DNA from: Acetobacteraceae bacterium
GTDB taxonomy: Bacteria; Pseudomonadota; Alphaproteobacteria; Acetobacterales; Acetobacteraceae
Length of the DNA stretch: 57,236 nucleotides
Reading direction: 5' to 3'
NCBI GenBank assembly: GCA_031291725.1
Contig: JARLIM010000028.1
Span: 1-57,236, forward strand
Shown in pieces: positions 15,246-25,000 of the stretch. Within the stretch, counting starts at the first letter, position 1; each line of letters begins with the position of its first letter. The position numbers and the translations under genes were made by a program. Under the pieces are notes generated by a model, which saw only the letters and a program-made list of their open reading frames with translations, did no database searches and had not been told where the DNA came from.

Positions 15246-16517
15246 GTGACAAAATCTCCTGTTCAAGTGGCCGATGCCGGCCGCGACCCGACCCGCTCGG
15301 CGGCGTTCGACCTGATCAACGCCGTTCTCAGCGCCCGACGCTCGCTCGATGACGCGCTGGCGGCCCTGTCCGGGCTGGAACCGCGCGACCGTGCGGCGGC
15401 GCATCGCATCGCCGGGGCCGTGCTGCGCCGCCTCGGCTCGCTCGATGCGGTGTTGGAGCCGTTCCTGAAGAAGGTGCCGCCCGATCCGGTGCGTCATGTG
15501 TTGCGCATCGGGGCGGCGAGCCTGTTGTTGCTCGACACCCCGCCGCACGCCGCCGTCGCCACCGCCGTGGCGCTGGCGCGGCATCGGGGCTTGGCGCCGT
15601 TTGCCGGACTGGTCAACGCGGTGCTGCGTCGCGTTGCCGAGCAGGGCGCCGATCTGCTGGCGCAGATTGACGGCCCGCGTCTGGACACGCCGCCCTGGCT
15701 CTGGACCGCCTGGAGCCGCGATGCCCGTGCGACGGCGAAGGCACATCTGACCGAAGCCCCGCTCGATCTGTCGCTGCTGCCGGCAATCACCCCGCCCGAA
15801 GGCGGCGAGGCGCTGCCGAACGGCTCGTGGCGCTATCCGGCCGGTGCGCGGGTGACCGAGATGGAGGGATTCGCCGAGGGTGGCTTCTGGGTGCAAGACG
15901 CCGCCGCCAGCCTGGCCGCCCGCCTGCTCAACGCCCAACCCGGCGAGCGCGTGGCCGATCTGTGTGCAGCCCCCGGCGGCAAGACGGCGCAACTGGCCGC
16001 CACCGGTGCGCATGTCACCGCCATCGAGCTCAACCCGCAGCGCATGGCCCGCATGGCGGAGAACCTGGCGCGGTTGCATCTCAACGTCGAGCTGATTCAG
16101 GCTGATGCCGCGAGCTGGCGGCCGGAGGAATTGTTCGACGCCATTCTGCTCGACGCCCCCTGCAGCGCCACCGGCACGATTCGCCGTCACCCGGACGTGG
16201 CACACATCAAGCGACCGCAGGATGTGCAGAAGCTGGTGCCGCAGCAGGATCGCCTGCTCGCCGCCGCTGCCGCGATGCTCAAGCCGGGCGGACGCCTGAT
16301 CTACGCCGTCTGTTCCCTGCAACCGGAGGAAGGTGCGCCGCGCATCGCCCGCGCCCGCGCGCAATTGCCGTTCCACTACGCCCCCTTCACCCCTGCCGAT
16401 TTGCCCTTCCTGCCCGAGGCGATCACCGAGGAGGGGCATGTGCAAACCTTGCCGAGCTTCTGGTCGGAGCGTGGGGGCATGGACGGCTTCTTCATCGCCC
16501 GACTCCGGCGCGTCTGA
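15246..16517 (+). CDS. rsmB: 16S rRNA (cytosine-967-C5)-methyltransferase
   Basis: 423 residues. An N-terminal NusB-like RNA-binding domain (residues ~15-140) is followed by a RsmB/NOP2 SAM-dependent methyltransferase domain: LCAAPGGKTAQLAA (SAM loop), the catalytic motif IV DAPCSATGTIRRHPD and motif VI VCSLQPEE, supplying the two catalytic cysteines. It methylates C967 of 16S rRNA in E. coli. The start is GTG 15246. It is followed by rpe and a heparinase II/III-like gene, an arrangement seen widely in alphaproteobacteria. Confidence 0.92.
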   Translation: MTKSPVQVADAGRDPTRSAAFDLINAVLSARRSLDDALAALSGLEPRDRAAAHRIAGAVLRRLGSLDAVLEPFLKKVPPDPVRHVLRIGAASLLLLDTPPHAAVATAVALARHRGLAPFAGLVNAVLRRVAEQGADLLAQIDGPRLDTPPWLWTAWSRDARATAKAHLTEAPLDLSLLPAITPPEGGEALPNGSWRYPAGARVTEMEGFAEGGFWVQDAAASLAARLLNAQPGERVADLCAAPGGKTAQLAATGAHVTAIELNPQRMARMAENLARLHLNVELIQADAASWRPEELFDAILLDAPCSATGTIRRHPDVAHIKRPQDVQKLVPQQDRLLAAAAAMLKPGGRLIYAVCSLQPEEGAPRIARARAQLPFHYAPFTPADLPFLPEAITEEGHVQTLPSFWSERGGMDGFFIARLRRV

Positions 16518-16571
16518 CCTATACCGCCGCCTCGCTTGCGGTGGGGGCACCGGGCTGGATACAAGCAGGGC

Positions 16572-17231
16572 ATGACACGCAATATCCTCATCGCCCCTAG
16601 CCTGCTTGCCGCCGATTTCGCCCGTCTGGGCGAGGAGGCACGCGCCGTTGAAAACGCCGGAGCCGATTGGCTGCATCTGGATGTGATGGATGGGCATTTC
16701 GTCCCCAACATCACCTTCGGCCCGCTGGTGGTCAAAGCCCTGCGCCCGCACACCAGGCTGCCGCTGGACGTGCATCTGATGATCGGACCGTGCGACCCCT
16801 ATCTGGAAGCCTTCGCCGAAGCCGGGGCCGACCACATTGCCATCCATCCCGAATCCGGCCCGCATCTGCATCGCTCGCTGCAAAAGATCCGCAGCCTCGG
16901 CAAGAAGGCCGGCGTGGTGCTCAACCCGGCCACCCCGGTCGAGTCCGTGCTGTGGGTGCTCGATCTGGTGGACATCATCATGGTCATGACGGTCAACCCA
17001 GGCTTTGGCGGGCAGGCCTTCATTGCCAGCCAATTGCCGAAAGTGGCGCAACTGCGACAGGCCATCGACGCCACCGGGCGCGACATCCGGCTGCAAATCG
17101 ATGGCGGCGTGACACCGAAAACGTCGCGCGCCCTGATCGAGGCCGGGGCGGACACGCTGGTGGCAGGCTCGGCCGTCTATGGCACGCCGGATTATGCGGC
17201 GTCGATTGCGGCGATCCGGTCTCCCGCATGA
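16572..17231 (+). CDS. rpe: ribulose-phosphate 3-epimerase
   Basis: 219 residues, a TIM barrel interconverting ribulose-5-phosphate and xylulose-5-phosphate in the pentose phosphate or Calvin cycle. Seen: IAPSLLAADFARL, the metal-ligand motif LHLDVMDGHFVPNITFGP, DVHLMI, MTVNPGFGGQ and IDGGVTPKT. ATG 16572 gives the normal family length. Its stop overlaps the next start (ATGA). Confidence 0.96.
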   Translation: MTRNILIAPSLLAADFARLGEEARAVENAGADWLHLDVMDGHFVPNITFGPLVVKALRPHTRLPLDVHLMIGPCDPYLEAFAEAGADHIAIHPESGPHLHRSLQKIRSLGKKAGVVLNPATPVESVLWVLDLVDIIMVMTVNPGFGGQAFIASQLPKVAQLRQAIDATGRDIRLQIDGGVTPKTSRALIEAGADTLVAGSAVYGTPDYAASIAAIRSPA

Positions 17232-18817
17232 GTCTTGGCCCTCCGTCACGCTGGCTGAGACTGACGATGGCGCGGATGCCACAATTCGGTCTTGCCCGCG
17301 TGCCGGACGCACCGCTGCCGGTGGTGCGCGATCTCTGGCCAGGCGATGCCACGCGGGGGGCCAATCTGCTGCGCGGCGAAATCGACCTCGGCGGGGTGCG
17401 GGCACGGATCAATCCGTCCAGCTTCACCGACACCGAGGCCCCAACCGCGCTGCGCGTGGCGGCCCATAGCTTCATCTGGCTGCGGGATTTGCGAGCCTTG
17501 GGCACCGACGCCGCCCGCATGCAGGCACGCGCGATGGTCGATGCCTGGATGTCCGCCGCCCCGCGTGACCGGCTGGCGGATCGACCCGATATTTCCGCCT
17601 CGCGCATCGCCTCCTGGCTCGGCCATTACGATTTCTTCGCCGCCAGCGCCGATGACGGCTTTCGCCAGACATTGATGGCCCATCTGCTCGCCGATTCCCG
17701 CACCCTCTCCGCCCTGCTGCCCGCCGAAGAACAGGATGCCCGCGCGCTGACCGCCATCAAGGGACTCGTCGCGGCAGGCGTCGGCTTGCCGGATCAGGGC
17801 GGCCTGCTCGCGCGGGCCTTGCGTCTACTGCCGCAGGAAATCACCCAGCAATTCCTGCCCGATGGCATGCATGTCGAGCGCAGCCCGGCCCAGTTGCAGG
17901 TGGCGTTGCAGGATCTGATCGAAATCCGCGCCCTCTTGCAGGCTGGCCAAACCCCGGTGCCCGGCATGCTGCCGCCGGTGATCGAACGGGCCGCCAATGC
18001 GCTGCGCACGCTGCGTCATGGCGATGGCCGCATGGCCCTGTTCAACGGCACGCGGGAAGAACAGCGCGTGCCCGCCGAGGCGGTGCTGGCGCAAACCGGG
18101 CGGGCGGGGCGCAGCCTGAGCACCATGCCGCAGGGGGGCTTCATCCGCCTTGCCGCCGGCAAAACCCTGCTCATCGCCGATGCCGGACGCCCGCCCGGCC
18201 CCGGCCGCGACCGGCTGGCCCATGCCGGCACGCTGTCCTTCGAGATGTCTGTCGGGCGCGACCGGCTGATCGTCAATTGCGGTGCGGTGCCCGCCGCCAC
18301 CGGGTTATGGCACGAGGCGTCCGCCGCCACGGCCGCGCATTCGACGTTGACGATTGCCGATACCTCATCCTCGGACGTGCAGCCTGCCGGGTTGGGGCGC
18401 AAGCCGGAAAATGTCGGCTTCGCGCCGCATGAGGAAGACGGCGTATTCGGCTTCGACATGCATCACGACGGTTGGAAACTGCCCTTCCACTCCATCCACC
18501 GCCGCAGGCTCTATCTCGCGCAGAATGGCGAGGCGATTTATGGCGTGGACAGCATCGAAGCGCCGCAGCCGCAGCCTTTCATCATCCGCTTCCACCTGCA
18601 CCCCACCGTCGATGCCAGCCTGCAACAGGGCGGTGCGTCGGTGTTGCTCAACCCGCCCAACGGCAAAGGCTGGCGGTTGCGGGCAGCAGGCCTGCGGATC
18701 GGCGTCGAGGAGAGCATCTATCTCGGCGGCCCCGCTCCGCGCAAATCCGAGCAGATCGTCATCACCGGCTATGATGACGGGCCGCAAAGCGTGCAGTGGG
18801 ATATCACGCGGCTATAA
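17228..18817 (+). CDS. heparinase II/III-family protein
   Basis: 529 residues. An all-alpha N-terminal half (residues ~50-250, with SASRIASWLGHYDFF) is followed by a beta-sandwich C-terminal domain of heparinase II/III type starting near MPQGGFIRLAAGKTLLIADAG and containing HAGTLSFEMS, VNCG, HSTLTIAD and HDGW. Characterised relatives are polysaccharide lyases. In alphaproteobacteria this gene beside rsmB is common and no substrate has been proved. There is no signal peptide, so a cytoplasmic location is likely. ATG 17228 overlaps the rpe stop. Confidence 0.85.
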   Translation: MSLGPPSRWLRLTMARMPQFGLARVPDAPLPVVRDLWPGDATRGANLLRGEIDLGGVRARINPSSFTDTEAPTALRVAAHSFIWLRDLRALGTDAARMQARAMVDAWMSAAPRDRLADRPDISASRIASWLGHYDFFAASADDGFRQTLMAHLLADSRTLSALLPAEEQDARALTAIKGLVAAGVGLPDQGGLLARALRLLPQEITQQFLPDGMHVERSPAQLQVALQDLIEIRALLQAGQTPVPGMLPPVIERAANALRTLRHGDGRMALFNGTREEQRVPAEAVLAQTGRAGRSLSTMPQGGFIRLAAGKTLLIADAGRPPGPGRDRLAHAGTLSFEMSVGRDRLIVNCGAVPAATGLWHEASAATAAHSTLTIADTSSSDVQPAGLGRKPENVGFAPHEEDGVFGFDMHHDGWKLPFHSIHRRRLYLAQNGEAIYGVDSIEAPQPQPFIIRFHLHPTVDASLQQGGASVLLNPPNGKGWRLRAAGLRIGVEESIYLGGPAPRKSEQIVITGYDDGPQSVQWDITRL

Positions 18818-18880
18818 TCGCCAGGCGTCGCATTATCATTAATAACTCGGAACAATAACCCCGTCTTTCTCCGCCTTGCC

Positions 18881-19459
18881 CTAGTCAGCCAAACAAAACC
18901 GCCGCCGCCGCACCGCCGTCAACACACCCCGGGGCAGCGGAATCCGCCCCCAATCGATCTTCGGTCGCGGCTTGCGCAGCCGAGGCTTGCGCTCCCGCGC
19001 CACCGGCTCCGGCGGAATCGCCCCAGGCCGCAACAGCGACGTCTCAATCGCCAACATCCGACACACCGGCTGCAAAATCCGTGCGGCTTGCGGGGTGGCG
19101 TTGAGCAGTTCCACCATCTCCGGCTGCCCCAGAATATGCCGCAATTGCGACCCATACCCCGCCGCCTGATGCGATGCCGCCCGCACCAGCCAACCGAACC
19201 GACGCGGCCAGATCCTGACACCCGTCCTGCCGACACGCCGTCCGCGCGCAACGCCCACACGCCGCCACAGCCGCCCGGCCCGAAACCGCGCCATCAAACG
19301 CTCGATTTTCGTCGCCACCTCGCCCAGGCGCCGATGCAACAGCAGCGCCAGCACATGGTTGAACACCCATTGCTTTTCCCAACCGCCCACCGCCGCGCGC
19401 AGCGCATGCAGCACCGCCAGCAGGCTCGGAAAGGGGGATGGGGGCGTGATGAATTCCAT
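18881..19459 (-). CDS. conserved basic protein of unknown function
   Basis: 192 residues, not recognised as a named family. Predicted all-helical and very basic: the N-terminal ~60 residues are fairly hydrophobic (PFPSLLAVLHALRAAVGGWE, WVFNHVLALLLHRRLGEV), followed by an Arg-rich middle and a Lys/Arg/Pro C-terminal tail. That could reflect nucleic-acid or membrane-surface binding. ATG 19459 was chosen; an ATG two codons upstream (19465) would place the start directly beside the palindrome at 19466-19480. Downstream, 18818-18880 shows no feature. Confidence 0.6.
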   Translation of the reverse strand: MEFITPPSPFPSLLAVLHALRAAVGGWEKQWVFNHVLALLLHRRLGEVATKIERLMARFRAGRLWRRVGVARGRRVGRTGVRIWPRRFGWLVRAASHQAAGYGSQLRHILGQPEMVELLNATPQAARILQPVCRMLAIETSLLRPGAIPPEPVARERKPRLRKPRPKIDWGRIPLPRGVLTAVRRRRFCLAD

Positions 19460-19465
19460 CCGCAA

Positions 19466-19480
19466 CTAACGTCACGTTAG
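19466..19480. promoter_or_regulatory. 15-bp perfect palindrome upstream of the basic protein gene
   Basis: CTAACGT-C-ACGTTAG, a perfect 7+1+7 dyad, sits 6 bases upstream of the start codon at 19459 on the minus strand. The position and symmetry suit a binding site for a dimeric repressor. No other copy was noticed in the window. Confidence 0.4.
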
Positions 19481-19550
19481 ATGGCATAACTCAAGAGAAA
19501 TCGTAAGACTGATGATCAAGCGCTGAAACCGGACACCCCATCCCCACCCC

Positions 19551-19790
19551 GTCATTGTGGCACGCAGTGCCGCAATCCACCGCAGGGCTAGGCTGCATCG
19601 CGATGGATGGCGGCCCTCCGCGTGCCATGACGGGGGAGTGGGGTGCGTGTGGGTTCAACCCTGCCCCACCCCCACCCCGTCATTGTGGCACGCAGTGCCG
19701 CAATCCACCGCAGGGCTAGGCTGCATCGCGATGGATGGCGGCCCTCCGCGCGCCATGACGGGGGGGTGGGGTGCGTGTGGGTGCAATCCT
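19551..19790. repeat. two tandem 128-bp repeats containing the CGTCATTG palindrome
   Basis: The first unit starts at 19551 and the second at 19679, giving a period of 128 bases. Both begin GTCATTGTGGCACGCAGTGC and contain CCATGACGGGGG about 75 bases later, and differ only at scattered positions. Each unit is a version of the palindromic repeat found at 2420, 7155, 38635 and 43030, plus a GC-rich spacer (GTGGGGTGCGTGTGGG). A third degraded end (CCCGTCATGGCGTCG) follows at about 19801. Apart from this array and the palindrome, 19460-19850 has nothing gene-like. Confidence 0.85.
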
Positions 19791-19850
19791 CCCCCCCCAG
19801 CCCGTCATGGCGTCGCCCAGCGCCGCAATAACGGATTGGGCGGTCAAGTT

Positions 19851-20657
19851 TCACCCCCCCACCGCATTGATCCCCATATTCCGCCGGAACGTCGGAATCC
19901 CAACGCCTGCCGCATCGAACCCGCCATCATTGGCCACATACTGACCATTGATAAAGCTGGCCTCGCGCGAGCACAGGAAGCCCACCAGATTGGCCATCTC
20001 CTCGGTGGTGCCATAGCGGCCCAACGGCACCGTGTCGTAGTAATCCGAGCGGATCGCCACCGAATGCACCAGCTTGGACATCTCGGTCTCCACCGGACCC
20101 GGACACACCGCATTCACCCGCACGCCGTAATTGCCCAGTTCGACGGCGTATTGCTTCGTCAGATGCAAAATCGCCGCCTTGCTGGTGCCATAGGCCACCC
20201 GCAACGTGCTCGCGCGCAGGCCGGAGATCGAGGCGATATTGACCACCGCACCGCTCTTCTGTGCCACCATGATCGCACCGAAAGCCTGGGTGCACAGGAA
20301 CGCGCCGTCCAGATTGGTGCCGAGCACGTAGCGCCATTCCTCGAACGAGGTCGCCATCGCCGGCTTGAACACCGCCACCCCGGCATTGTTGACCAGCGCA
20401 TCCACCCGGCCCCATGCCGCCATCACCGCCCGTGCGGCGGCGTCCACAGCGTCGGGGTCGGAGACATCGCAGTGCAACGCCAACACCCGGTCGGGCAGCG
20501 CGAGGGCGGCTTCGGTGGCGGCCAGCGTGTCGCCGTCAATGTCAAGCAGCGCCACGTGATAGCCATGCGCCAAAAACCACTGGCCAATCGCCAAGCCAAT
20601 CCCCCGCGCGCCACCGGTGACGACGGCAACCTGATTGCATGCACCCTGATCCGACAT
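19851..20657 (-). CDS. short-chain dehydrogenase/reductase
   Basis: 268 residues. NAD(P)-dependent Rossmann-fold oxidoreductase. Seen: TGGARGIGLAIG (coenzyme loop, residue ~16), NNAG, the IASISG serine strand and catalytic YGTSK, then CPGPVETEM. An Asp at the end of the second strand (LLDIDGD) suggests NAD preference. The substrate is unknown. ATG 20657 begins MSDQGAC; a longer start at 20687 is less likely. The gene ends with an extra ~20-residue tail beyond the usual C-terminus (GVGIPTFRRN). Confidence 0.88.
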   Translation of the reverse strand: MSDQGACNQVAVVTGGARGIGLAIGQWFLAHGYHVALLDIDGDTLAATEAALALPDRVLALHCDVSDPDAVDAAARAVMAAWGRVDALVNNAGVAVFKPAMATSFEEWRYVLGTNLDGAFLCTQAFGAIMVAQKSGAVVNIASISGLRASTLRVAYGTSKAAILHLTKQYAVELGNYGVRVNAVCPGPVETEMSKLVHSVAIRSDYYDTVPLGRYGTTEEMANLVGFLCSREASFINGQYVANDGGFDAAGVGIPTFRRNMGINAVGG

Positions 20658-20729
20658 ATCCAGCCCCAGAAAATTCTTATGCCGCAATCTAGGGGAATTG
20701 CCGGTGCGGCGGCAATTGACGACAGCGTA

Positions 20730-20757
20730 GGGCGGAAGAGCGTTGCCTCATCCGCCC
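20730..20757. terminator. hairpin of the GGGCGGA family
   Basis: GGGCGGA at 20730-20736 pairs with TCCGCCC at 20751-20757. It lies 12 bases after the stop of the CHRD gene on the minus strand and is a reasonable transcription end for it. Confidence 0.45.
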
Positions 20758-20769
20758 CGCAAGAAGCGC

Positions 20770-21195
20770 TTACTTGGTCAACTGTCCGCGGATTTCCCCG
20801 CCCTTATGCGCGGCGGTGTGGAAATTGACGTAATATTTCCCGGCCAACAGATCGCCCATCTGCGCATCGGTCAGCGTGGCGGTGCCGGAGACCGGGCCGC
20901 TGACATCCTTGAACGGCACCACCACCCCCGCATTCGCCCCCGGCAAGGCCGGACCGTGAATATGCCCCATCGTCGCCGGGCCGCTCAGACCGATATAGGT
21001 GGCGGTGTAGCTGATGGTCTTGGTGGCGGTGTCGAGTGTCACCATCGCGTCACCGCTGCCGGTGCTGGTGTTGGCGGGCACTTCATGCGCGCCATCGAGA
21101 TGGGCGGTGAAATGCACAATCTCGGCCTGCGCCAAGCCGGGGGCGGCAAAGGCAAAGGCGGCAATCAGAGACAGGCCAAAACGGGTGATGGACAT
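20770..21195 (-). CDS. exported CHRD-domain protein
   Basis: 141 residues. The signal peptide MSITRFGLSLIAAFAFAAPG ends in a probable AQA cleavage site. One CHRD domain fills the rest: HFTAHLDGAHEVPANTSTGSG, ATYIGLSGPATMGHIHGPALPG, and YYVNFHTAAHKGGEIRGQL, with conserved His residues. The CHRD domain was first defined in chordin; in bacteria it is a periplasmic or secreted module with no proven role. ATG 21195 is chosen for the signal peptide. Confidence 0.9.
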   Translation of the reverse strand: MSITRFGLSLIAAFAFAAPGLAQAEIVHFTAHLDGAHEVPANTSTGSGDAMVTLDTATKTISYTATYIGLSGPATMGHIHGPALPGANAGVVVPFKDVSGPVSGTATLTDAQMGDLLAGKYYVNFHTAAHKGGEIRGQLTK

Positions 21196-21337
21196 GGTTC
21201 CCTCCAGTGTTGACGCCCCAACGCGGACGTGTGGCTCACTGCATGTGCGGTGCCCGTGCGCGACTGCAAGCACCGCCATGCGGAATGATCAGGCTTTTCT
21301 GTCTGCGCTTGCCGCCGCGCTGCGCTAGTCTGGCGCC

Positions 21338-22018
21338 ATGAGCACGCTCCCCATCGGCCCCGAGGTCGACACCACCGCCCGTCCTTTGCCCGTCCGCGTG
21401 CGGATCACCGGGCAGTATGTCGAACTCGAACCGCTGCATGTGCGCCACACCGCCGATCTCTGGCGGGCGATGCAGGGGCCGCGTGTGGCGGATAGCTGGA
21501 CCTATATGGGCTACGGCCCGTTCGCCTCCGAAGCCGCCTTGCGCAGCTTCATCGCCGATTTCGCCACCGCGCATGACCCGATGGCCTGGGCGGTGCGGCC
21601 CATCTCGACCGGATTGGTGACAGGCTGGATCACCCTGATGGACATTCAGCCGAAAAACGCCGCCATCGAATTGGGCAATATCTGGTTCGGCCCGGCGATG
21701 CAGCGCACCAAGGCCGCCACCGAGGCGATGTTCCTGCTGCTCAAACTCGCCGCCGACGATCTCGGCTATCGTCGTCTGGTGTGGAAATGCAACGCCCTCA
21801 ACGCCCCCTCGCGCCGGGCGGCAGAGCGGCTGGGCTTCACCTATGAGGGCACGTTGCGCGCCCATCTGACGGTCAAGGGGCGACTGCGCGATTCGGCCTA
21901 TTTCTCGATCCTGGCCGATGAATGGCCAGCCAGGCGGGATAAAATCCTCGCCTGGCTCGCCCCCTCAAACTTCGGCGCCGATGGCACCGCGCTGACCAGC
22001 CTGCACGCGGGCGACTGA
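21338..22018 (+). CDS. GNAT-family N-acetyltransferase (RimJ/RimL-like)
   Basis: 226 residues. Acetyl-CoA-dependent acetyltransferase. Seen: VELEPLHVRHTADLW, an IELGNIWFGPAMQRTKAATEAMFLL acetyl-CoA-binding region and the RRLVWKCNALNAPSRRAAERLGF motif typical of the RimJ/RimL subfamily, followed by YEGTLR. The acceptor (protein N-terminus or small molecule) is not predictable. It converges with the giant gene that ends at 22019, the two stops being adjacent. Confidence 0.9.
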   Translation: MSTLPIGPEVDTTARPLPVRVRITGQYVELEPLHVRHTADLWRAMQGPRVADSWTYMGYGPFASEAALRSFIADFATAHDPMAWAVRPISTGLVTGWITLMDIQPKNAAIELGNIWFGPAMQRTKAATEAMFLLLKLAADDLGYRRLVWKCNALNAPSRRAAERLGFTYEGTLRAHLTVKGRLRDSAYFSILADEWPARRDKILAWLAPSNFGADGTALTSLHAGD

Positions 22019-25000
22019 TCAGATCGTCAGACCGTGGCCCACGCTGAGCGCATTGGCCGTCACCCCGCGCAGGTCGGCCACCAAATGTGACACTCCACCG
22101 GCCGTCACCGACACCAGCGTGTCGCTGCCGGACTGCACGACATCAAGATAGTTGGACAGGTTATTGCCGCTATAGCCCGCTTGGCTCAGCACACCTGACA
22201 CATCGAGCACATCGCCCTGCGCCAGATTGAAGCCGCTGATGTTCAGCGAGGCGGTGGCAGCCCCGGCGGCGGAGAAATTCGTCACCGTATACGTGTCTGC
22301 CCCCGCGCCGCCGCTGACCGCGTCATGGCCAGTGGAAACGGTGACGTCATTGCTGTAACCGCTCAGAAGCACAGTGTCCTCCGACGCGCCGGTGATGACG
22401 CTGCTGCTGCCCATGCCGGCCGTGACGGTCCACGTGCCGCCACCGGTGGTGATGCTGTTGTTATAGCCGCCCGCATCGATCGTGCCACCCTGACTGCCAG
22501 ACTGGCCGACACCGATGATGGCGTTGCCCGAGGTGCCAGAGATCGTGCTGTCGCCGTTGCCCAGCGTGATCGCGTTGCCATAACCGGAGACGGTCACATT
22601 GCCCGCCCCCGTGGTGGTCAGCGTCAGATTGCCCTGGCTGCCCGAGACCGTGTTGAAACCGTTACCGAGCTCAACGCTGTCATTATAGCCGCCGAGCAGC
22701 AGCGTGTTGTTGCCGTTGCCCAGGGTGAAGTGTGAATCGCCCTGATCGCCGGAAATCGTCACACCCGTATCGCCGCCGGTGACGCTGTTGGCATAACCGA
22801 ACAAATTCAGCGCCGTGGTGCCGCTGCCGAGCACCACAATCTGGCTCTGCGCCGGTTCCGTCACCGTGGCAGGCGGCGGGGTCGGTGTGGCGGCGGTGCC
22901 GGGGGCCGGGGTGCTGAGATCGGAGCCGGTCAGCGTGGCGGCGGCGGTGAACACCGGCACCCCTTGCGCGTTGAAGCTCACGCTGGCGGTCGGCGCATCG
23001 GTGATGCTGGAGACGAAGCTGATTTCCGCATTGCCGCTCGTCACACCCGGCGTGAACGGCGTCGCCCCCACGAACTCAATCTTATCCGTCGGCGAGAGCA
23101 CCAATTCGTCAATCCCGTTGACGTCTTCGATGATGCCCGAACTGTAGCCATACACCGTCAGGTGATCGACGCTGCGCATGCCGTTGTCGATGGTCAGCAG
23201 GCCGTCACCCGCCTGATAGATCACGCTGGTGGACTGCCCACCCGTGGTGATCAGCGAGTTGTTGCCGCCTGCGATGATGGTGTTGTTGCCGGTGCCGGAA
23301 TAAATCTCATTCGCCCCGGTGCCGCCCATCATATAGGCATTGCCCGCGCCGCCATCGAGTTCGGAGGTCTGCGACCCACCGGCGAACAGGAAGCCATTGG
23401 CGGCATTCTGCGTCTGGCCCTGCGTCGCGCCCGCACTGATGCCCACATCCTGCTGGCTGCTGGTCGACAGGCCGAGCTCCATCGTGTTCCCGCTGCCCCC
23501 CAGCACCACCACACTGTTGCCCGGCGAGCCGGTATGCACATTGTTGTCGCCCGCGCCCACAATCACCTGACCGCCGGTGAAGGAGGCGTATTGCTGGCCG
23601 TCGGCGAGCGAGACCGGGGTTTGACCGGCGAAATTGCCGGTGAAGATCAGCCCGGCATTCGCACCGATGGTGGTGGTGTCGGCAGACACCGTGATGGTGT
23701 CGCTCAGCCCCTGCGCGTTCACATCGCTATCGAGGGCGGCATTGTTGCTGGCGTTTTCGGTGGTGCTGAAGGCGGTGCCCTGCGGCGCCGCCACCTGCAC
23801 CTTATAATCACCCGCCGCCAAACCGCTGAAGCCGTATTGGCCCTGGGCGTTGGTGGTGGTGGTGGCAACCACAGTGCCAAGGCTGTTGAGCAGCCGCACC
23901 GTCACGCCCGCCATCACCGCGTCACCGGCGTGATAAATGCCGTCATTCTGCGCGTCGAAGAAGACGAAGCTGCTGATCGCCCCGGTCTGCGCCACGCCAA
24001 TAGTGTTGCCGCTCACCGTCTGGCCGGAGCCTACCGCCACGTTGCCGATCACGCCGCTGCTATTGGCCAGATTGTCGATGGCAGGCGACGCCGCCGTGCC
24101 GATCGGCGAGATGATGTCGCCAGCGGGTGCGATCGCCTGCACCTCATAGCTGCCCGGCAGCACACCGGTGAAGCTGTAGCTGCCATCGGCGGCCGTCACC
24201 GTGGTCTGCCCCGCAATCGGCTGGCCGGTGGCGGTGAGCAGATTGACGGTCACACCGCCCAGCCCGCCCTCGCCCTGATCCTTCACGCCATCGGCGTTGG
24301 TGTCGAGGAACACCTGACCGCTGACCGTGCTGGTGCGATATTCGCCCACATTCAAACTGGCCGACCCGCCCGAGCCCAACGTCACCGCCTCGCTGGACGG
24401 GGTGGAGAGCAGCGCGTCACGCGGCGTGAGCACGTCGATGGTGTAGCTGCCCGGTGTCACGCCGCCGATTGAATAGCTGCCATTGGCCGCCGTTGTGGTG
24501 GTGGCCACCACTGTGGAGCCATTGAGCAATTCCACCGTCTGGCCGCCAATCCCGGCATCGCTGCCATTCTGGGTGCCGTCGGCGTTGTTATCGGTGAACA
24601 CCGTGCCGCTGACGCTCGCATTGGCGTAGAGACCGACATTGAAATTCGTGCTGCTGCCCGTCGTCACCGTCACGGCATCGGTGGCGGCGGTGGAGAATTG
24701 CTCGCCGTTCGGGGCTATCACCTTCACCGTGTCATTGCCCGGCACCACGCCGCTGAAGCTGTAGCTGCCATTGGCCGCCGTCGTGGTGCTGGCCAGCACC
24801 GTGCTGCCATTGAGCAGTTCCACCGTCACGCCCGACAATCCGCTGTCACCGGCATTCTGCACGCCATTGGCGTTCTGATCGGTGAACACCGTGCCGCCGA
24901 TGGTGCTGGCGGTGTATTCGCCCACGTTGACGCTGGCCGTGCCGCCCGAGCCGAGCGTCACCGCCTCCGTGGCAGGCGTGGAGAACAGCGTGCCGCTCGG

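Noticed and set aside
19551..19790. CRISPR array
   Set aside because: Only two long (128-bp) units without short repeats, spacers or cas genes.
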